This document shows, one piece after another, positions 45,817-60,800 of a stretch of DNA of 64,000 nt. The translations under genes were made by a program, and so were the position numbers. The stretch covers positions 54,110,833 to 54,174,832 of the forward strand of contig NC_085860.1 of the NCBI RefSeq assembly GCF_034702125.1, read 5' to 3'. Below the pieces are notes generated by a model. The model ran no database searches and was not told the origin of the DNA. It saw nothing but the letters and a program-made list of their open reading frames with translations. The first letter of the stretch is position 1; each line of letters starts with the position of its first letter. The stretch comes from Engraulis encrasicolus. Taxonomy: Eukaryota; Chordata; Actinopteri; Clupeiformes; Engraulidae.

Positions 45817-48800
45817 ATGGAGGGGTGTTTTAAAAATTAAATTCATTACTGAATGTTTCATTTCAGTTAATACACAATTGTTTGGCAGTAACTTTAGCCA
45901 AAGCCTACACGAAACCCAAGATGCATAGATTTAGATGTATATAATTTGGGAACCTTGTATACCACCAATTCTCAGAACAAGTTTATGTTTTTATATGTAT
46001 ATAAATGTACACAAACTCACAGACTTTGCAGCATCCAGATTCATCAGTGCGCACAGTTCCCTAAGAGTGAGAAAGGTTTATTATAAGAGGAAGAAGATGT
46101 ACAAGCTGAGCAGGTTCACCTGAAATTCAGTGCAGACGCTAACTAAACATGATGCAAAGAGCAAAAAGATGACCAGAACTAGAATGTGATATTACCAGTG
46201 CTGAAGTCATTGGTTGATGCAATGTTAAGTGTAAAGTGAACAACTGCAGTAAGTTGTCTTGATCTTTGGCTACTACCGTGTGGAAGTGGAGTGCTCTCTG
46301 ACTGAACTACACAGAAAGCCTCTGCCCCTCAGTATGGCTATACCCTTGCTTCGATTAAGTTGTACATTTTGCAGACATTCTTTAAAGGTTAAAAATCCAC
46401 TTCGACTAACTATTTAGTGTTGCTTTGAATGTGGAAATGTAAATTGATATGGTTCCTTACATTAATGCAGTCATCCAGGTTGATCCTTGGACAGCTCTTG
46501 ATGACCTCCTGTACCACAAACTGATTGTTCTGTTTCACACACGTGTACTTTACGCATTTGTCACCGGGAGGTGACCACTGTTCCCCAGGCTATCAAAAAG
46601 AGAAGAAGAAACGCAACATTTATACATTTTTTTACTCACCCCTCAACACATTATAACACATATGTTATGTAGTGTATTATGTTAGCTATCATAGCTATGC
46701 TCTACAAAGCTGTATTAACATGTACACTGTAGGTACTGTATGTGCATGAAAAATGTTGGTACAAATGTAACTGATCATTGAAACAGAAAGATACAGAGTT
46801 TGGGGGGACATGTCCCCACCATAAAACACAGGAATTGTGGCAGTGTATTTAATGAAAGAGTAATGTAATGCTGTTACCTGACGCTCCGTGTTGTTGAAAA
46901 CACAAACGTCTTTGGGTTCTGTTCGAAGAAATGTAGACAAAAGGAAGGTGTCAAGAGCAAGCCAGACTATGATGATACAGTACTACGAGTAGCTCTACGA
47001 TGACTACACTTAGCTACTGTATATTACACCGGGAGAAGTACTTTTGCGAAAAGTGGTCTCAGGCAAACCAGATTCGATGGGTACGTGTTTTTTCGTCAGC
47101 TTCCAAAATAAATGAATGAATGAAATGAATTGTCTTGCATTCACTCACCACACACATTCTTTGAGCAGCAGTCCACAGTCTTGCTAACTATCTTCTGTCC
47201 CAGTGGGCAAGTGATAGCTTCAGTCTTGCAGTCCACGGGCCAACACTCCACGTTGCCGGAGACAGGGCTGCACTCACAGTGTTTACAGTCATGACGCCAA
47301 CTCTCACCAAGCTGTACACCAAAGCAGACACATTAACTCATTTTGTCCTAAGCCCTTTTTGGGAAAAGGTGCCCTCTCCCTATTAAAGCCTCAATATCTC
47401 AGCCGCCAAAGCACATAAAAACATGAAATAAGTTGCATTTAAAAGCTAAAATCTTCATTTTGTACTAAAATGTGTTCATTCAGCTCTAGCATATCCACAT
47501 TTTTAATAAAACAGCTCAAATCTCAGGAACCTCAATGCAGTGTATATGTCGCTCCAGGACACAATGGGTTAAACACAGGGTCAAGAGAAACACACACGCT
47601 CAAGACCAACACAGAAGGACTTTTTAAAGTAGGCCTATTTGTTATGGTGTTTTTTTTAAAGTAGGCCTATTTGTTATGGTGTTTTTTAAAGTAGGCCTAT
47701 TTGTTATGGTGGTTTTTAAAGTAGGCCTATTTGTTATGGTGTTTTTTAAAGTAGGCCTATTTCTTATGGTGTCTTTTAAAGTAGGCCTATTTGTTATGGC
47801 GTTTTTTAAAGTAGGCCTATATGTTATGGCGTTTTTTAAAGTAGGCCTATTTATTATGGTGTTTTTTTAAAGTAGGCCTGTTTGTTATGGCGTTTTTTTT
47901 GCCTTCATTCAGACAGGACGGTGAAAATGGAGACAGGAAACAAGTGAAAGAGAGAGGAAGAGATTAGGAAATAACTCAGGCAGGATTATAAACTGGATCT
48001 CCATGGGCAATGCAACCCATGTACTCAGGGCTTGACATTAACTTTTTCACCCACCGGCCACTGTGGCTAGTGGTTTTCCCGAGTTACTAGCCATTCAGGT
48101 ATTCCACTAGCCACAGATTTTATATATTTTTTTTTTCTTTATGATGATAGTGTACGTCTAACCTCAGAAGTTGAGGTGATAAAGCAGATGAGTGTATAGC
48201 TTTCTACATGGAAGAATATCAAGCAAATAGAAACTGAGTTATTGAGCTTTTTCTTGAACTTAAATACAAACAATTGATACACAAGGGGGAAACAACAGAA
48301 TATAGGCTACTATGATACGTATGACATACCAAGGAATAAGCTGCCAGCCAAATTGGCTAGTGACACTGAAAGTATTACTAGCCATAGCCAAGTTTTATCA
48401 GCATTTGGCCGGTTGGCAGGTGCCAGTGTCAAGCCCTGCATGTACTGTATATGGAAGAGCCTGTCAGTGAGCTGCGGCACTACGCCCCACAAGATCCTTA
48501 TTTATGGTCACAGCAACCTAACCTTAAAGACATAGTCAATGTCAACTGTACAAAACTGCTGTTTCAAAACGTACCTTTTTGGGCATGCCATCAGGGCCTG
48601 AACAAACATCTGAAATCACAAAATAATTTCAATGTAAATTCAGTTACTGGCTCTGGCTATGACAACATTTTAATGTCATATATTTTAACTTTCAAAAGGT
48701 TTGGTTTGACCATAGTTGTAGCAGTTTGTGCTTTTCAATGTTCTAAAAGGGATTCTGTTCAGTTAAGTTCAGAAAACTTTACATTATATTGCATTTGGCA

Positions 48801-51800
48801 GACGCTTTTTAACCAAAGTGACTTTCAATCAAGGATGTAATCAATCATAGCCTACAACACTTGCATATACAAAGTGCACAGGAAATATACAGAACAATAC
48901 GTGCAGATGCCAAGTAGGGTTAGATTGTTTAAGTACACTAACACAGGATTAAGTAGAGTGCACACATGTTATACACACACAACATGCCATGGAGTCTACC
49001 CCGGGACTTGGCCATGACAGAGAAGAGTCTTTGAAAGAGGTGAAAACATGTCCAGGCCACCCTCTCTACCCTTTATAATAGTAGGGGGAATTAAGGTAAA
49101 TTGGGCCACTTTTTGTTGCATATAAGTGAATGGAAAAAAGTGGCCCAATTTGCCTGAATTCACCAGTTTTTTGTTTTGCATACCCTATACGCCTTTTTGT
49201 TCTACCCCCCCCAGAGTCCACTAGTCCGAAACGCTGTGCCATTAAATTTTGGGAGCATCGAACAGTGTTGCGGACCTTTATTTTCCTTTCAGTTATCTTA
49301 TGTTTGGTCCAGCACCTGTGCTACTGATGTGCGCGGGCGTTCTCCGACTTTTTGACCTCTGACCTTTACTTACCACAACTTGGCACACACTTGTCCGAAT
49401 AAGCACTGTAGAGCATCTCTCCTTTAGGGCAGCGACACACTTCACGCTTGGTGGAGGAACAGGATTCATCCCCATCACTGCACTCTGGCTCTTCTTCACA
49501 ACTGTGTATGTATGAATATTACACTCGTTTAGCGATAGATATTACAATGTATATTAATTTATATTAACCCTTTCATGAAGATCCTCTGTTATGACTTTAT
49601 AGTCACCAAAATGGTAATGACCATGTCTTAACCTGTTGCATAAGACTCTCGACAATGTCATAACAATGTTGTTTTCCGCAAACAGTGAGTGGGATCGCTA
49701 GTCACAGAAGATCTCTGTTTTCTTATCTGTGAGTTGGCATTGGTGTTGTAGTTAGACAAGTTGTAATAGTTATCATGGGCGTTGAAAGGAAACCTGGTGA
49801 CTGATTTGTTACCTTTTACTGCATGTCTTCGACTCTGTTCCACAAGCTTCATACACTTTGTCTGTTGGACATTTGGCCTCTGCGTAAGCAAATACTTAAA
49901 TGTTAGTATACGTATTACTGCAAATTTAATGAATGTAGAAAGCATGACTACTAATGGCCTTACATAATATACCTTTACAAATAAATACATATTTTCCAAT
50001 AGCAGCCCATTTTTAATGTAACTTAAATTCTGTGCGTACGTATACGGCAGGCTTGTACGAAATTCCGAATTTAATTAATTGAAATTCAAAGTAATGCCAC
50101 AATACGAACACTGGGTGGTGTCATTACCTTGAATTTCTTTGAATTTAATCTATACCACCCATTGACAGTACATAGAGCACCACCGCCTAGTGTTCATATT
50201 ATGGCATTACTGTGAATTTCAATTCATTCAATTTGGAATTTCGTACAAGTCTGCAGTATACTGTGCTGTGCATATCAACGTACCACATTGTCCATTGCTA
50301 GCGCTCCTCCATTCAACACAATATGACTCCTCTGCACAGTCCCTGGCAAAGGTCTCCACACTCAGACAGGCTGACTTGTTCCCGCCCTCACCACACGCAC
50401 GGGCCTTGCACGCTTCATAGTAATGCTTGTAGGCCACGTGTTTCCGACACTCAGTGAAATTCCTTTGGACAGAAAGAGAGTAATTTGGAGAGTGATAGTT
50501 ATACAATAGTAATAGTAATAGTAATGGTAATAGCATACAATAGCAATAGTGTACGTTTTCACAAAGCAGTTATGCATTCATACATGCACCGGTAAATACA
50601 TAACCTGGTTCTCACGCAGCTCACGAAGTGTAACGAAGATGCACGAAGCGCTAAGGGTCTGTGTGAGAGCCAGGCTAGTAAATACAGGGAAACTCTGTGT
50701 GTGCGTGCGTGCGTGCATGCGTGCATCAGATGCTTTTGTCTGAAGAGGACAAGAGGACATTTGTAATATGTGGGACATAAGTTATTAGTATCATGTTGCG
50801 TTGTTATTTTTTCAGGCAAATAGAGTATGTACGTATGAAAAGCAAGTTTGAAGACATGCATAAACAAAAAAACACATATGTTACATGACAGGCAGTAAGG
50901 GTGGGCAGGCAGGCCAAGATTAGAGTCTCAATTCAGATTTACACATGGCAGGGGTCTAAATTAACACCAGTCAACCGGCCAAATGCTGGTGAAAATTCAG
51001 TTTGACTGCTAGAAAAGAAAACATACTAGACACATTGACACATTGATAGTGAGTGTATGTTTGGCTGGTAAGATTTAACCCCATGGCACAGAGCCTGTGT
51101 TATAACCTTACAGTCACCAAAATTGTAATGGCTGTGTCTTAATCAGGGCTTTGAACCGGTTCAAGGAACGAAAACCAGGAACTTTTTGTATTTTACAAGG
51201 AACAGAAACGAAACGTTATTATTTTTTATGTTCTGGACGGAAACACTTATTTAAAAATAATAATAATACCGTTCCACAAACTAAAAAAAAAAGTAATTAT
51301 TTTCCTGTGCACGTTACCATAACGGCTGAGGTTCACGTCCTGTGTAACATCAGACATTCTCTGACTGAATGGTTTGAGAGCTGTGCATTACAAAGTCTCC
51401 ACTCCACATCTTAAATAAGAGAAATCACTGTCATACAAAAGGGCAGAGTTTCCATTGCATCATTGTAAGATATTGCAGAGAAGCACGTGTAAAGCGCACC
51501 GAGAATGTTCGACATTATTGGGCATCCATGGCCGCTTCAAATATGCACAAACTCACAATGTCCATCATAGCGCTCCCCGTGACCCAAGTCAGCGTGGAGC
51601 GCGCATTTTCATCATTGAGGTTTATTCTCCGCTTAGGTCGTCCCTGAATGACAAAATTCTGGAGGATATTCTTTTCATCCACTTGAATAAACAGTTTGGA
51701 AGTAGGCTGACTCATTGGCACTTCCGCCTTTCTTGGTTAATTACCGTCAGTTAGGCCTATGGGGAGTAATCAGCTGACAGGAACGAAATTAACCATTCCG

Positions 51801-54800
51801 GGAACAATATTTTTTGTTCTAACCGGTTCGGGAACGTCAATTTATTGGTGGAACTCATAACCGGAAACGTTATAATTCCGTTTCTGCTCGGAATGGAACG
51901 TTTGGAAAAAAATAACGGTTCAAAGCCCTGGTCTTAATATGTTACTTAAGGCTCTCCGTAATGTCATAGCAATGTGGGATATAGTTGATATACAGTAGTT
52001 ATGATAGTTATGATATAGTTGAGTATTTTCAACCAATAGTGAATAGGCCCGCCGGCGACCCCATCTGCACTAAGAGGCTACCCTTCTCTAGCTAAATTGA
52101 CTAGTGATGAAAAAAAGTTAATTTATAGCCCTGCATCAGTATCATACAGACATTATGCAGTAAGAAGTTAAGAAGTCCTATCATCTAAGTGTGAATTCTT
52201 GCCATTCAAATGTTTGGAGAACATACTTTTTAAAACTCTATAAAATGCATTTCGCAATGCAATTCAATGGAATGCCCAATACAAAAATGTCCATTTCCCA
52301 ACATTCTATAAAATGGATATGTCTCATTTTGGAAAAGAGCTCTTCATATACACTATAACATTTCCTTACTTGCTCATGATAATATCACAGATGTCTGATT
52401 CACATGGGCCTGGAGGGGTGGTTGGTGGAGATGGTGTCGGCTGGACACAGTCCACACCGTCCGTCCCGTTCACTATCCATTTCCTCGCCGTGTCCTCACA
52501 AGATGGCTTTATCTGACCATTGGGAAGTTTACAGTCATTCTTGCCATTGTTATCGCAGCTGCCTGGTTTGAGGAAAAGAAGAAAATGTACTCGTTTATAA
52601 CCCTTCATTCACACAGACCCTATGTTATAACCTCACTGTCACAAGTCTTAATCTGTTACTCAGAGTTCTCACTAATGTCATATGCCATAATGTTGTTATA
52701 ATAGTTGAGTCTTTTACAGCAAAGAGTAAACGGGCCGCCGGCAGGCCCATCTGCACAAAGAGGCTACTTAAGCATCATTGGTCAAGGTCAGGACCTAGCA
52801 TGGCTAAGCAGCGGACTCAAACATAACTCATGCCTTTATTCACAGTCCTCAAATCGCATTCTGGTGGCACTCTGCTAATTTAAAGAAACACCATGCAACA
52901 TTTATCAAATTTCCCCCCTTCACAGTTATATACAGTATTATGGGCCTTTTTCACGTGACCTCATAGGGTCAGGCTGAAATGCATTCAAAGCTGGCACAAG
53001 TTGTATCCATTGGTACGGACACACTATGTACATACGTATAGACGCCACTCTTTTACTGTTTTGCATTTGGAACCCGTAGCGGTATATTCTTCCTTCGCTC
53101 AAAAATGAAACTTGAAAAAAGGAAAATCAAACACTGCAAAAGGCTGATGGCACTGGATGCAGGCCATGTTGTTCTTACCACACTGTCCCTCTGTGTTGTT
53201 GTGGAAGAGGGACTGTGGCAGAACGACGGAGAAACTGGAGCCACTCATCGTCACTGTTGTCTTAATCTCGGGGATGACCAGTTCCAGTTCAAGTCCAGTG
53301 CTCGTAATCTTGAAGTGCTCATGTTCTAAAGTGGGGAAAACCCTTCTGCCATTCACAAACGCCTGAAGGAGAACACACGGCAGCAAAGTAGAATGATCAG
53401 TACAGAGGAGGTAGCTTATTGGTCACAGAGTTGGTCTTCCAGTTGGTGTATGTGTAGGGGTGTAAAGATAACCGATTCTGGATGCAACATTGAATCGCAC
53501 CGAATCGACATTGAATCGCACCAAATCGCTAAATATTTTTCATGAATCGTCCCTGAATCAAATCGTAGCCTGTGAATCGAGATTGAATCGGATCATTTTG
53601 TGGGTGTGAGATTCACACCCCTATGTATGTGTGTAGCACTCTCATGCAGAGGTGGAAAAAAACCCTGGTGAAGAAAGTAAAAACCCAGCCCTGCCACATT
53701 TTTTGCTCCAGCCAATTCAATGAACCACCTGGCTGATCCCAATCACCACATCCCAAGCCAAGTTGATGAGCTAATGAACCGAAGCGAAATAACCTGTGTT
53801 GAGAACACAGGCAGAAGGCTAACCTAAGCAGGCTAAATCTCTTTACACGTATATGATTTATTCTTAATGTTTTATAAGTAAACAGAGTTTTAGAAAGCAC
53901 ATTCTTTTGGCCATTTAGTTAAAGAGACACTGTGTGAGATTTTTAGTTGTTTATTTCCAGAATTCATGCTGTCCATTCACTAATGTTACCTTTTTCATGA
54001 ATACTTACCACCACCATCAAATTCTAAGTATTCATTATGACTGAAAAAATTGCACTTTTCATACATGACAAAGGGGGATCTTCTTCATGGTCCGCCATTT
54101 AGAATGTCCAAAAATAGCCATTTTAGCTGCAAAAATGACTGTACTTGGACCATACTAGAAAATATGTGTTTATTACCTAGTAAATGTTCATGTAAAGATC
54201 AAATTTGGCAATAGGCAGCCCAGTTTCACTGAGCAGCATAGTTGCAGTACCTTTTTTGACCATTTCCTGCACAGTGTCCCTTTAAAGGAGAAGTCCACTT
54301 TTTTGAACATTAAGGCCATTTTCTGAGTGGTCTGCAATGTTTTAGAGTCCCCCTCGCCGTTTATTTCATGTTTGCTGCAGTCTCTGTTATTTGGCTGATT
54401 TGGATTTGATCTCAACCAGCTTTAGAATGGGCGTCTATGAGCACCTGCAACTCGGTTCTTAAAATCACCTTAAACGTTTGTTTTCGAAAGTCTACAGCTC
54501 ACAAAGTGGTTAGGGGTGTTCACTAGCGGTCCCTAACAAGTTTCAAGGCGAAATATGGCTTCTGTCATTTTTTATTTACCATTTTGTGAAAGAAAGTGAA
54601 AGTGAAAGTGAAACTTAATTTACAAATTGCTACATGAAACACACAGAAAACACGACAGATGGCATATTTTGCTACAAAAATTGCTAAGGAACACCAGTGA
54701 ATACTGCTGAACACTTCCTGAGTTGCATATTCTTCAAAACAAATGTTAAAGGTGATTTTAAGAACAGAGTTGCAGGTGCCCATAGACGGCCATTCTAAAG

Positions 54801-57800
54801 CTGGTTGAGATCAAATCCAAATCAGCCAAATAACAGAGACTGCAGCAATCATGAAATAAACGGTGAGGAGGACTCTAAAACATTGCAGACCACTCAGAAA
54901 ATGGCCTTAATGTTCAAAAAACTGGACTTCTCCTTTAATGTTCCTGATATAGCTACAGAGATGATTGACTAACAGTGTGATTCCAGTATGAAGCAGAAAC
55001 GTAGGTTACTGGTCTGGCCTATTTGAGATCAAATACTGTAGGCCAGGGGTGAGGAAACTTTTTCATTCGAGGGGCCACTTCAAAAATTCATCCGAGGGCC
55101 GTAAAAGTCCTCAGAGTGCCGTATTATGAACGCAAACCAGGATTTCCCCCTGCACTTTAGGCCTACATTGAAGGCAGCAACCTTTAAAACAGACCTCACC
55201 TTCTCTAGGTCCCCTGAATAAAACATACATGTATTGCAAATGTATTTTCCTTTACAAAATATGTCATATTTCATGTGAAGCTGCAAAACATTAAACCTAT
55301 ATCGGGGGGCATATAAAACGGCCTCATTGGCCGCAAACGGCTCTTGAAACATAGGTTCCCCATCCCTGCTGTAGGCTGTATGTGGCCCCTGGACTGGAAT
55401 GAGTTTGACACTCCTGATTCAGGTATGGGTAGATTCTCACCAGATTAAGGGTGGCATCTCTTTGCTCAAGCACGACCTCCACAGATTTATATTTGATGGT
55501 AAGAGATTGTCGGCAGACAGAGCCCTCACAGTCATCTTTCCTGATATGGATAGTGAGATTGTATATGGGTATGATCTCTTGAACTAAAACGTATGTGCAG
55601 TTTCCTTGGAAAGAATAATCTTTCCCATCAAAGGTGAAGCGATCATCTCCCCATCCTTTGCATTTACCTGTGAAAGGATTGATCAAATGAATTATTTATG
55701 AATCACTGTAGTATTCTTAAAACAAATACACAGAACATTCAATCTCTTAAGTCTCTTGGCTTTTTCTTTAAATGTTCAATCTCTTGCAATCAAACATATG
55801 TCTACATATCTCATTTTAATGTGCAAGCTGTTCATTGTACCACAGTTTTTAGTGTTTATATTAATGTTCAGTTTATTATTAATCATAAAATTGTATGGTC
55901 ATTACATACTTCATGATTCAGCAATATCAGCTAATGTTTGGTAATGATGAGTTAGGCATCCACATCGAGGTGGTGTCATCATAGGTTCAAAATCAAACCG
56001 CTTCAACTTACATTGACATTCATAGTGGTAGCAACAGTGGTCATTGTCATAGACTTTGACAGGTGAATAGCCATTTTCACACTGATGTGGAGCTGGTGGG
56101 GAGCATGGCTTTCTTTGGCTGGAAACATTCCCATTGAAACAGGTGTATACTGTGCAGTTTACTGTCCACGTTTCTCCGTGCTTTCATTGAAATAGTGAAG
56201 GAAGAAAAGAGCACTGTGTTAAAAAATACTTCTTAAAGGGGTATGCCACTATCTTGGGGCTTAAAAGCGGGAGTATGTAGCTAAGCCAGTGAAAGTCAAT
56301 GGATCACTGTAGCATGTAGCATGCTACACGGATCCATTGACTGTCACTAGCTTAGCGACATGCTCCCTCTTTTAACTTGTCTTAAAGCAAAACAACGGCT
56401 TACATGAAAAATAAGACACTTTACTACCTTTATAATCCCTGGCCAACGATTTTAACTGTATTAAGCCCCAAAATAGTGGCATACCTCTTTAACAAGACTG
56501 AATGGAAATATAAAATAATAAATACATGTTCTGCATAGCCTCCCACCAACCTCTCTTTCTGGTTCCACTTCTGTACAAGGTTTGCCACGAGTTGGAGTTG
56601 AAGTGGGAGGAAGGGTGGTGAAATGACAAGGCCTCGTCTCCAGCTCAACTTGACACGATGCATTACAGTATGCAGTGTAACACCAGCCCCCCTCGTCGGT
56701 TTTGTTATATATGTAAGAGCCTTAATGTAAAAAAAAAGGGAGAGCAAGAGTTTTTTTTTTTTTTCAGAATTAAGGCAGTCAGAAAAGATCCAAGACATTA
56801 TTAGAAGGTGTGGACAAAAGTTACCTGGCGAATAAGTTGTAGAATTGTATATACAGGAACATTTTGTTGTAGATTCCACTATGGTAATAGTAGTACTTCT
56901 TGTAGTCGTTGGTGATGTTGTCGTTTGGCTAGTGGTAGTAGATCTTGGTGTGGTTGGAGTTGTGCTGGGACTAGCTGTAGGTGTTGTTATGGTTGTAGTT
57001 GTGCTGCCTGTAGTTGACGGTGGTGTTGTACTTGGGCTAGCTGTTGGAGTTGTAGTGATCGTTGTAGTTGTGCTGCCCGTAGTTGTAGTTATTGTTGGTG
57101 TTGGTGTTGGGGTAGTTGTAGTAGTGGTGGTCGTGGTTGTTGGTGTTGGGCTAACTGTAGAAGATGGTGATGTAGTTGGGCTCTCTGTAGGAGTTGTTGG
57201 GGATGTAGTTGTGCTGCCTGTAGTTGTAGTTGATGACGGTGTTGTAGTTGGGGTAGTTGTTGTGATCGTTGTAGTTGTGCTGCCTGTCGTTGTAGTTGAT
57301 GACGGTGTTGTAGTTGGGGTAGTTGTGTTGAGTACTTGAGGGTTTGTATATATTGTTGTGCTTGCAGTTGATTTTGTTCTCACTATAAATTTGGTAGTAG
57401 TTGCTTCTGTTGCGGTACTTGGAGAAGATGAAAGAGTTGTAGTTGTGCTGCCTGTAGTTGTAGTTGATGACGGTGTTGTAGTTGGGGTAGTTGTTGTGAT
57501 CGTTGTAGTTGTGCTGCCTGTAGTTGTAGTTATTGTTGGTGGTGCAGTTGGGGTAGTTGTGGGAGTCGTGGTTGATGCTGTAGTTGTGCTGCCTGTAGTT
57601 GATGATGGTGTTGTAGTTGGGGTGGATGTTGTAGTGATACTTGTAGTTGTGCTGCCCGTAGTTGTAGTTATTGTTGGTGTTGGAGTTGGGGTAGTTGTAG
57701 TAGTGGTGGTCGTGGTTGTTGGTGTTGGGCTAACTGTAGAGGATGGTGATGTAGTTGGGCTAGCTGTAGGGGTTGTTGGGGATGTAGTTGTGCTGCCTGT

Positions 57801-60800
57801 AGTTGTAGTTGATGACGGTGTTGTAGTTGGGGTAGTTGTTGTGATCGTTGTAGTTGTGCTACCTGTAGTTGTAGTTGACGGTGGTGTTGTACTTGGGCTA
57901 GCTGTTGGAGTTGTAGTGATACTTGTAGTTGTGCTGCCTGTAGTTGTAGTTGATGACGGTGTTGTAGTTGGGATAGTTGTTGTAGTGATACTTGTAGTTG
58001 TGCTGCCCGTAGTTGTAGTTATTGTTGGTGTTGGAGTTGGGGTAGTTGTAGTAGTGGTGGTCGTGGTTGTTGGTGTTGGGCTAACTGTAGAGGATGGTGA
58101 TGTAGTTGGGCTAGCTGTAGGGGTTGTTGGGGATGAAGTTGTGCTGCCTGTAGTTGTGGTTGATGACGGTGTTGTAGTTGGGGTAGTTGTTGTAGTGATA
58201 CTTGTAGTTGTGCTGCCTGTCGTTGTAGTTGACGGTGGTGTTGTAGTTGGGCTAGCTGTTGGAGTTGTAGTGATCGTTGTAGTTGTGCTGCCCGTAGTTG
58301 TAGTTGATGACGGTGTTGTAGTTGGGGTAGTTGTTGTAGTGATACTTGTAGTTGTGCTGCCTGTCGTTGTAGTTATTGTTGGTGTTGGAGTTGGGGTGGC
58401 TGTAGTAGTGGTGGTCGTGGTTGTTGGTGTTGGGCTAACTGTAGAGGATGGTGATGTAGTTGGGCTCTCTGTAGGAGTTGTTGGGGATGTAGTTGTGCTG
58501 CCTGTAGTTGTAGTTGATGACGGTGTTGTAGTTGGGGTAGTTGTTGTGATCGTTGTAGTTGTGCTGCCCGTAGTTGACGGTGGTGTTGTACTTGGGCTAG
58601 CTGTTGGAGTTGTAGTGATCGTTGTAGTTGTGCTGCCCGTAGTTGTAGTTATTGTTGGTGTTGGTGTTGGGGTGGCTGTAGTAGTGGTGGTCGTGGTTGT
58701 TGGTGTTGGGCTAACTGTAGAAGATGGTGATGTAGTTGGGCTAGCTGTAGGGGTTGTTGGGGATGAAGTTGTGCTGCCTGTAGTTGTAGTTGATGACGGT
58801 GTTGTAGTTGGGGTAGTTGTTGTAGTGATACTTGTAGTTGTGCTGCCTGTCGTTGTAGTTATTGTTGGTGTTGGAGTTGGGGTGGCTGTAGTAGTGGTGG
58901 TAGTGGTTGTTGGTGTTGTGCTAACTGTAGAGGATGGTGATGTAGTTGGGCTCTCTGTAGGGGTTGTTGGGGATGTAGTTGTGCTGCCTGTAGTTGTAGT
59001 TGATGACGGTGTTGTAGTTGGGATAGTTGTTGTCGTGATTGTTGTAGTTGTGCTGCCTGTCGTTGTAGTTATTGTTGGTGTTGGGGTTGGGGTAGTTGTA
59101 GTAGTGGTGGTCGTGGTTGTTGGTGTTGGGCTAACTGTAGAGGATGGTGATGTAGTTGGGCTCTCTGTAGGAGTTGTTGGGGATGTAGTTGTGCTGCCTG
59201 TAGTTGTAGTTGATGACGGTGTTGTAGTTGGGGTAGTTGTTGTGATCGTTGTAGTTGTGCTGCCCGTAGTTGACGGTGGTGTTGTACTTGGGCTAGCTGT
59301 TGGAGTTGTAGTGATCGTTGTAGTTGTGCTGCCCGTAGTTGTAGTTATTGTTGGTGTTGGAGTTGGGGTGGCTGTAGTAGTGGTGGTCGTGGTTGTTGGT
59401 GTTGGGCTAACTGTAGAAGATGGTGATGTAGTTGGGCTCTCTGTAGGAGTTGTTGGGGATGTAGTTGTGCTGCCTGTAGTTGTAGTTGATGACGGTGTTG
59501 TAGTTGGGGTAGTTGTTGTGATTGTTGTAGTTGTGCTGCCCGTAGTTGACGGTGGTGTTGTACTTGGGCTAGCTGTTGGAGTCGTAGTGATCGTTGTAGT
59601 TGTGCTGCCCGTAGTTGTAGTTATTGTTGGTGTTGGGGTGGCTGTAGTAGTGGTGGTCGTGGTTGTTGGTGTTGGGCTAACTGTAGAAGATGGTGATGTA
59701 GTCTGGCTAGCGGTAGGGGTTGTTGGGGATGTAGTTGTGCTGCCTGTAGTTGTAGTTGATGACGGTGTTGTAGTTGGGGTAGTTGTTGTGATCGTTGTAG
59801 TTGTGCTGCCTGTCGTTGTAGTTATTGTTGGTGTTGGTGTTGGGGTGGCTGTAGTAGTGGTGGTCGTGGTTGTTGGTGTTGGGCTAACTGTAGAAGATGG
59901 TGATGTAGTTGGGCTCTCTGTAGGAGTTGTTGGGGATGTAGTTGTGCTGCCTGTAGTTGTAGTTGATGACGGTGTTGTAGTTGGGGTAGTTGTTGTAGTG
60001 ATACTTGTAGTTGTGCTGCCCGTAGTTGTAGTTATTGTTGGTGTTGGAGTTGGGGTGGCTGTAGTAGTGGTGGTCGTGGTTGTTGGTGTTGGGCTAACTG
60101 TAGAGGATGGTGATGTAGTTGGGCTCTCTGTAGGGGTTGTTGGGGATGTAGTTGTGCTGCCTGTAGTTGTAGTTGATGACGGTGTTGTAGTTGGGGTAGT
60201 TGTTGTAGTGATACTTGTAGTTGTGCTGCCCGTAGTTGACAGTGGTGTTGTACTTGGGCTAGCTGTTGGAGTTGTAGTGATCGTTGTAGTTGTGCTGCCC
60301 GTAGTTGTAGTTATTGTTGGTGTTGGAGTTGGGGTGGCTGTAGTAGTGGTGGTCGTGGTTGTTGGTGTTGGGCTAACTGTAGAGGATGGTGATGTAGTTG
60401 GGCTCTCTGTAGGAGTTGTTGGGGATGTAGTTGTGCTGCCTGTAGTTGTAGTTGATGACGGTGTTGTAGTTGGGGTAGTTGTTGTAGTGATACTTGTAGT
60501 TGTGCTGCCTGTCGTTGTAGTTATTGTTGGTGTTGGAGTTGGGGTGGCTGTAGTAGTGGTGGTAGTGGTTGTTGGTGTTGTGCTAACTGTAGAAGATGGT
60601 GATGTAGTTGGGCTCTCTGTAGGAGTTGTTGGGGATGTAGTTGTGCTGCCTGTAGTTGTGGTTGATGACGGTGTTGTAGTTGGGGTAGTTGTTGTAGTGA
60701 TACTTGTAGTTGTGCTGCCTGTCGTTGTAGTTATTGTTGGTGTTGGAGTTGGGGTAGTTGTAGTAGTGGTGGTCGTGGTTGTTGGTGTTGGGCTAACTGT

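Noticed and set aside
47620..47899. CRISPR-like direct repeats
   Set aside because: Copies are contiguous 30-bp units without spacers, in an intron of a vertebrate gene: a minisatellite.
54565..54783. Short frames in the 54282-54938 element as a transposase
   Set aside because: Frames run through the inverted arms and a GAAAGT repeat; no catalytic motif.
56845..57339. Plus-strand Val/Gly-rich open frame across the mucin repeat
   Set aside because: Antisense shadow of the Thr/Pro/Ser exon, which is supported by splice phases and downstream mucin domains.
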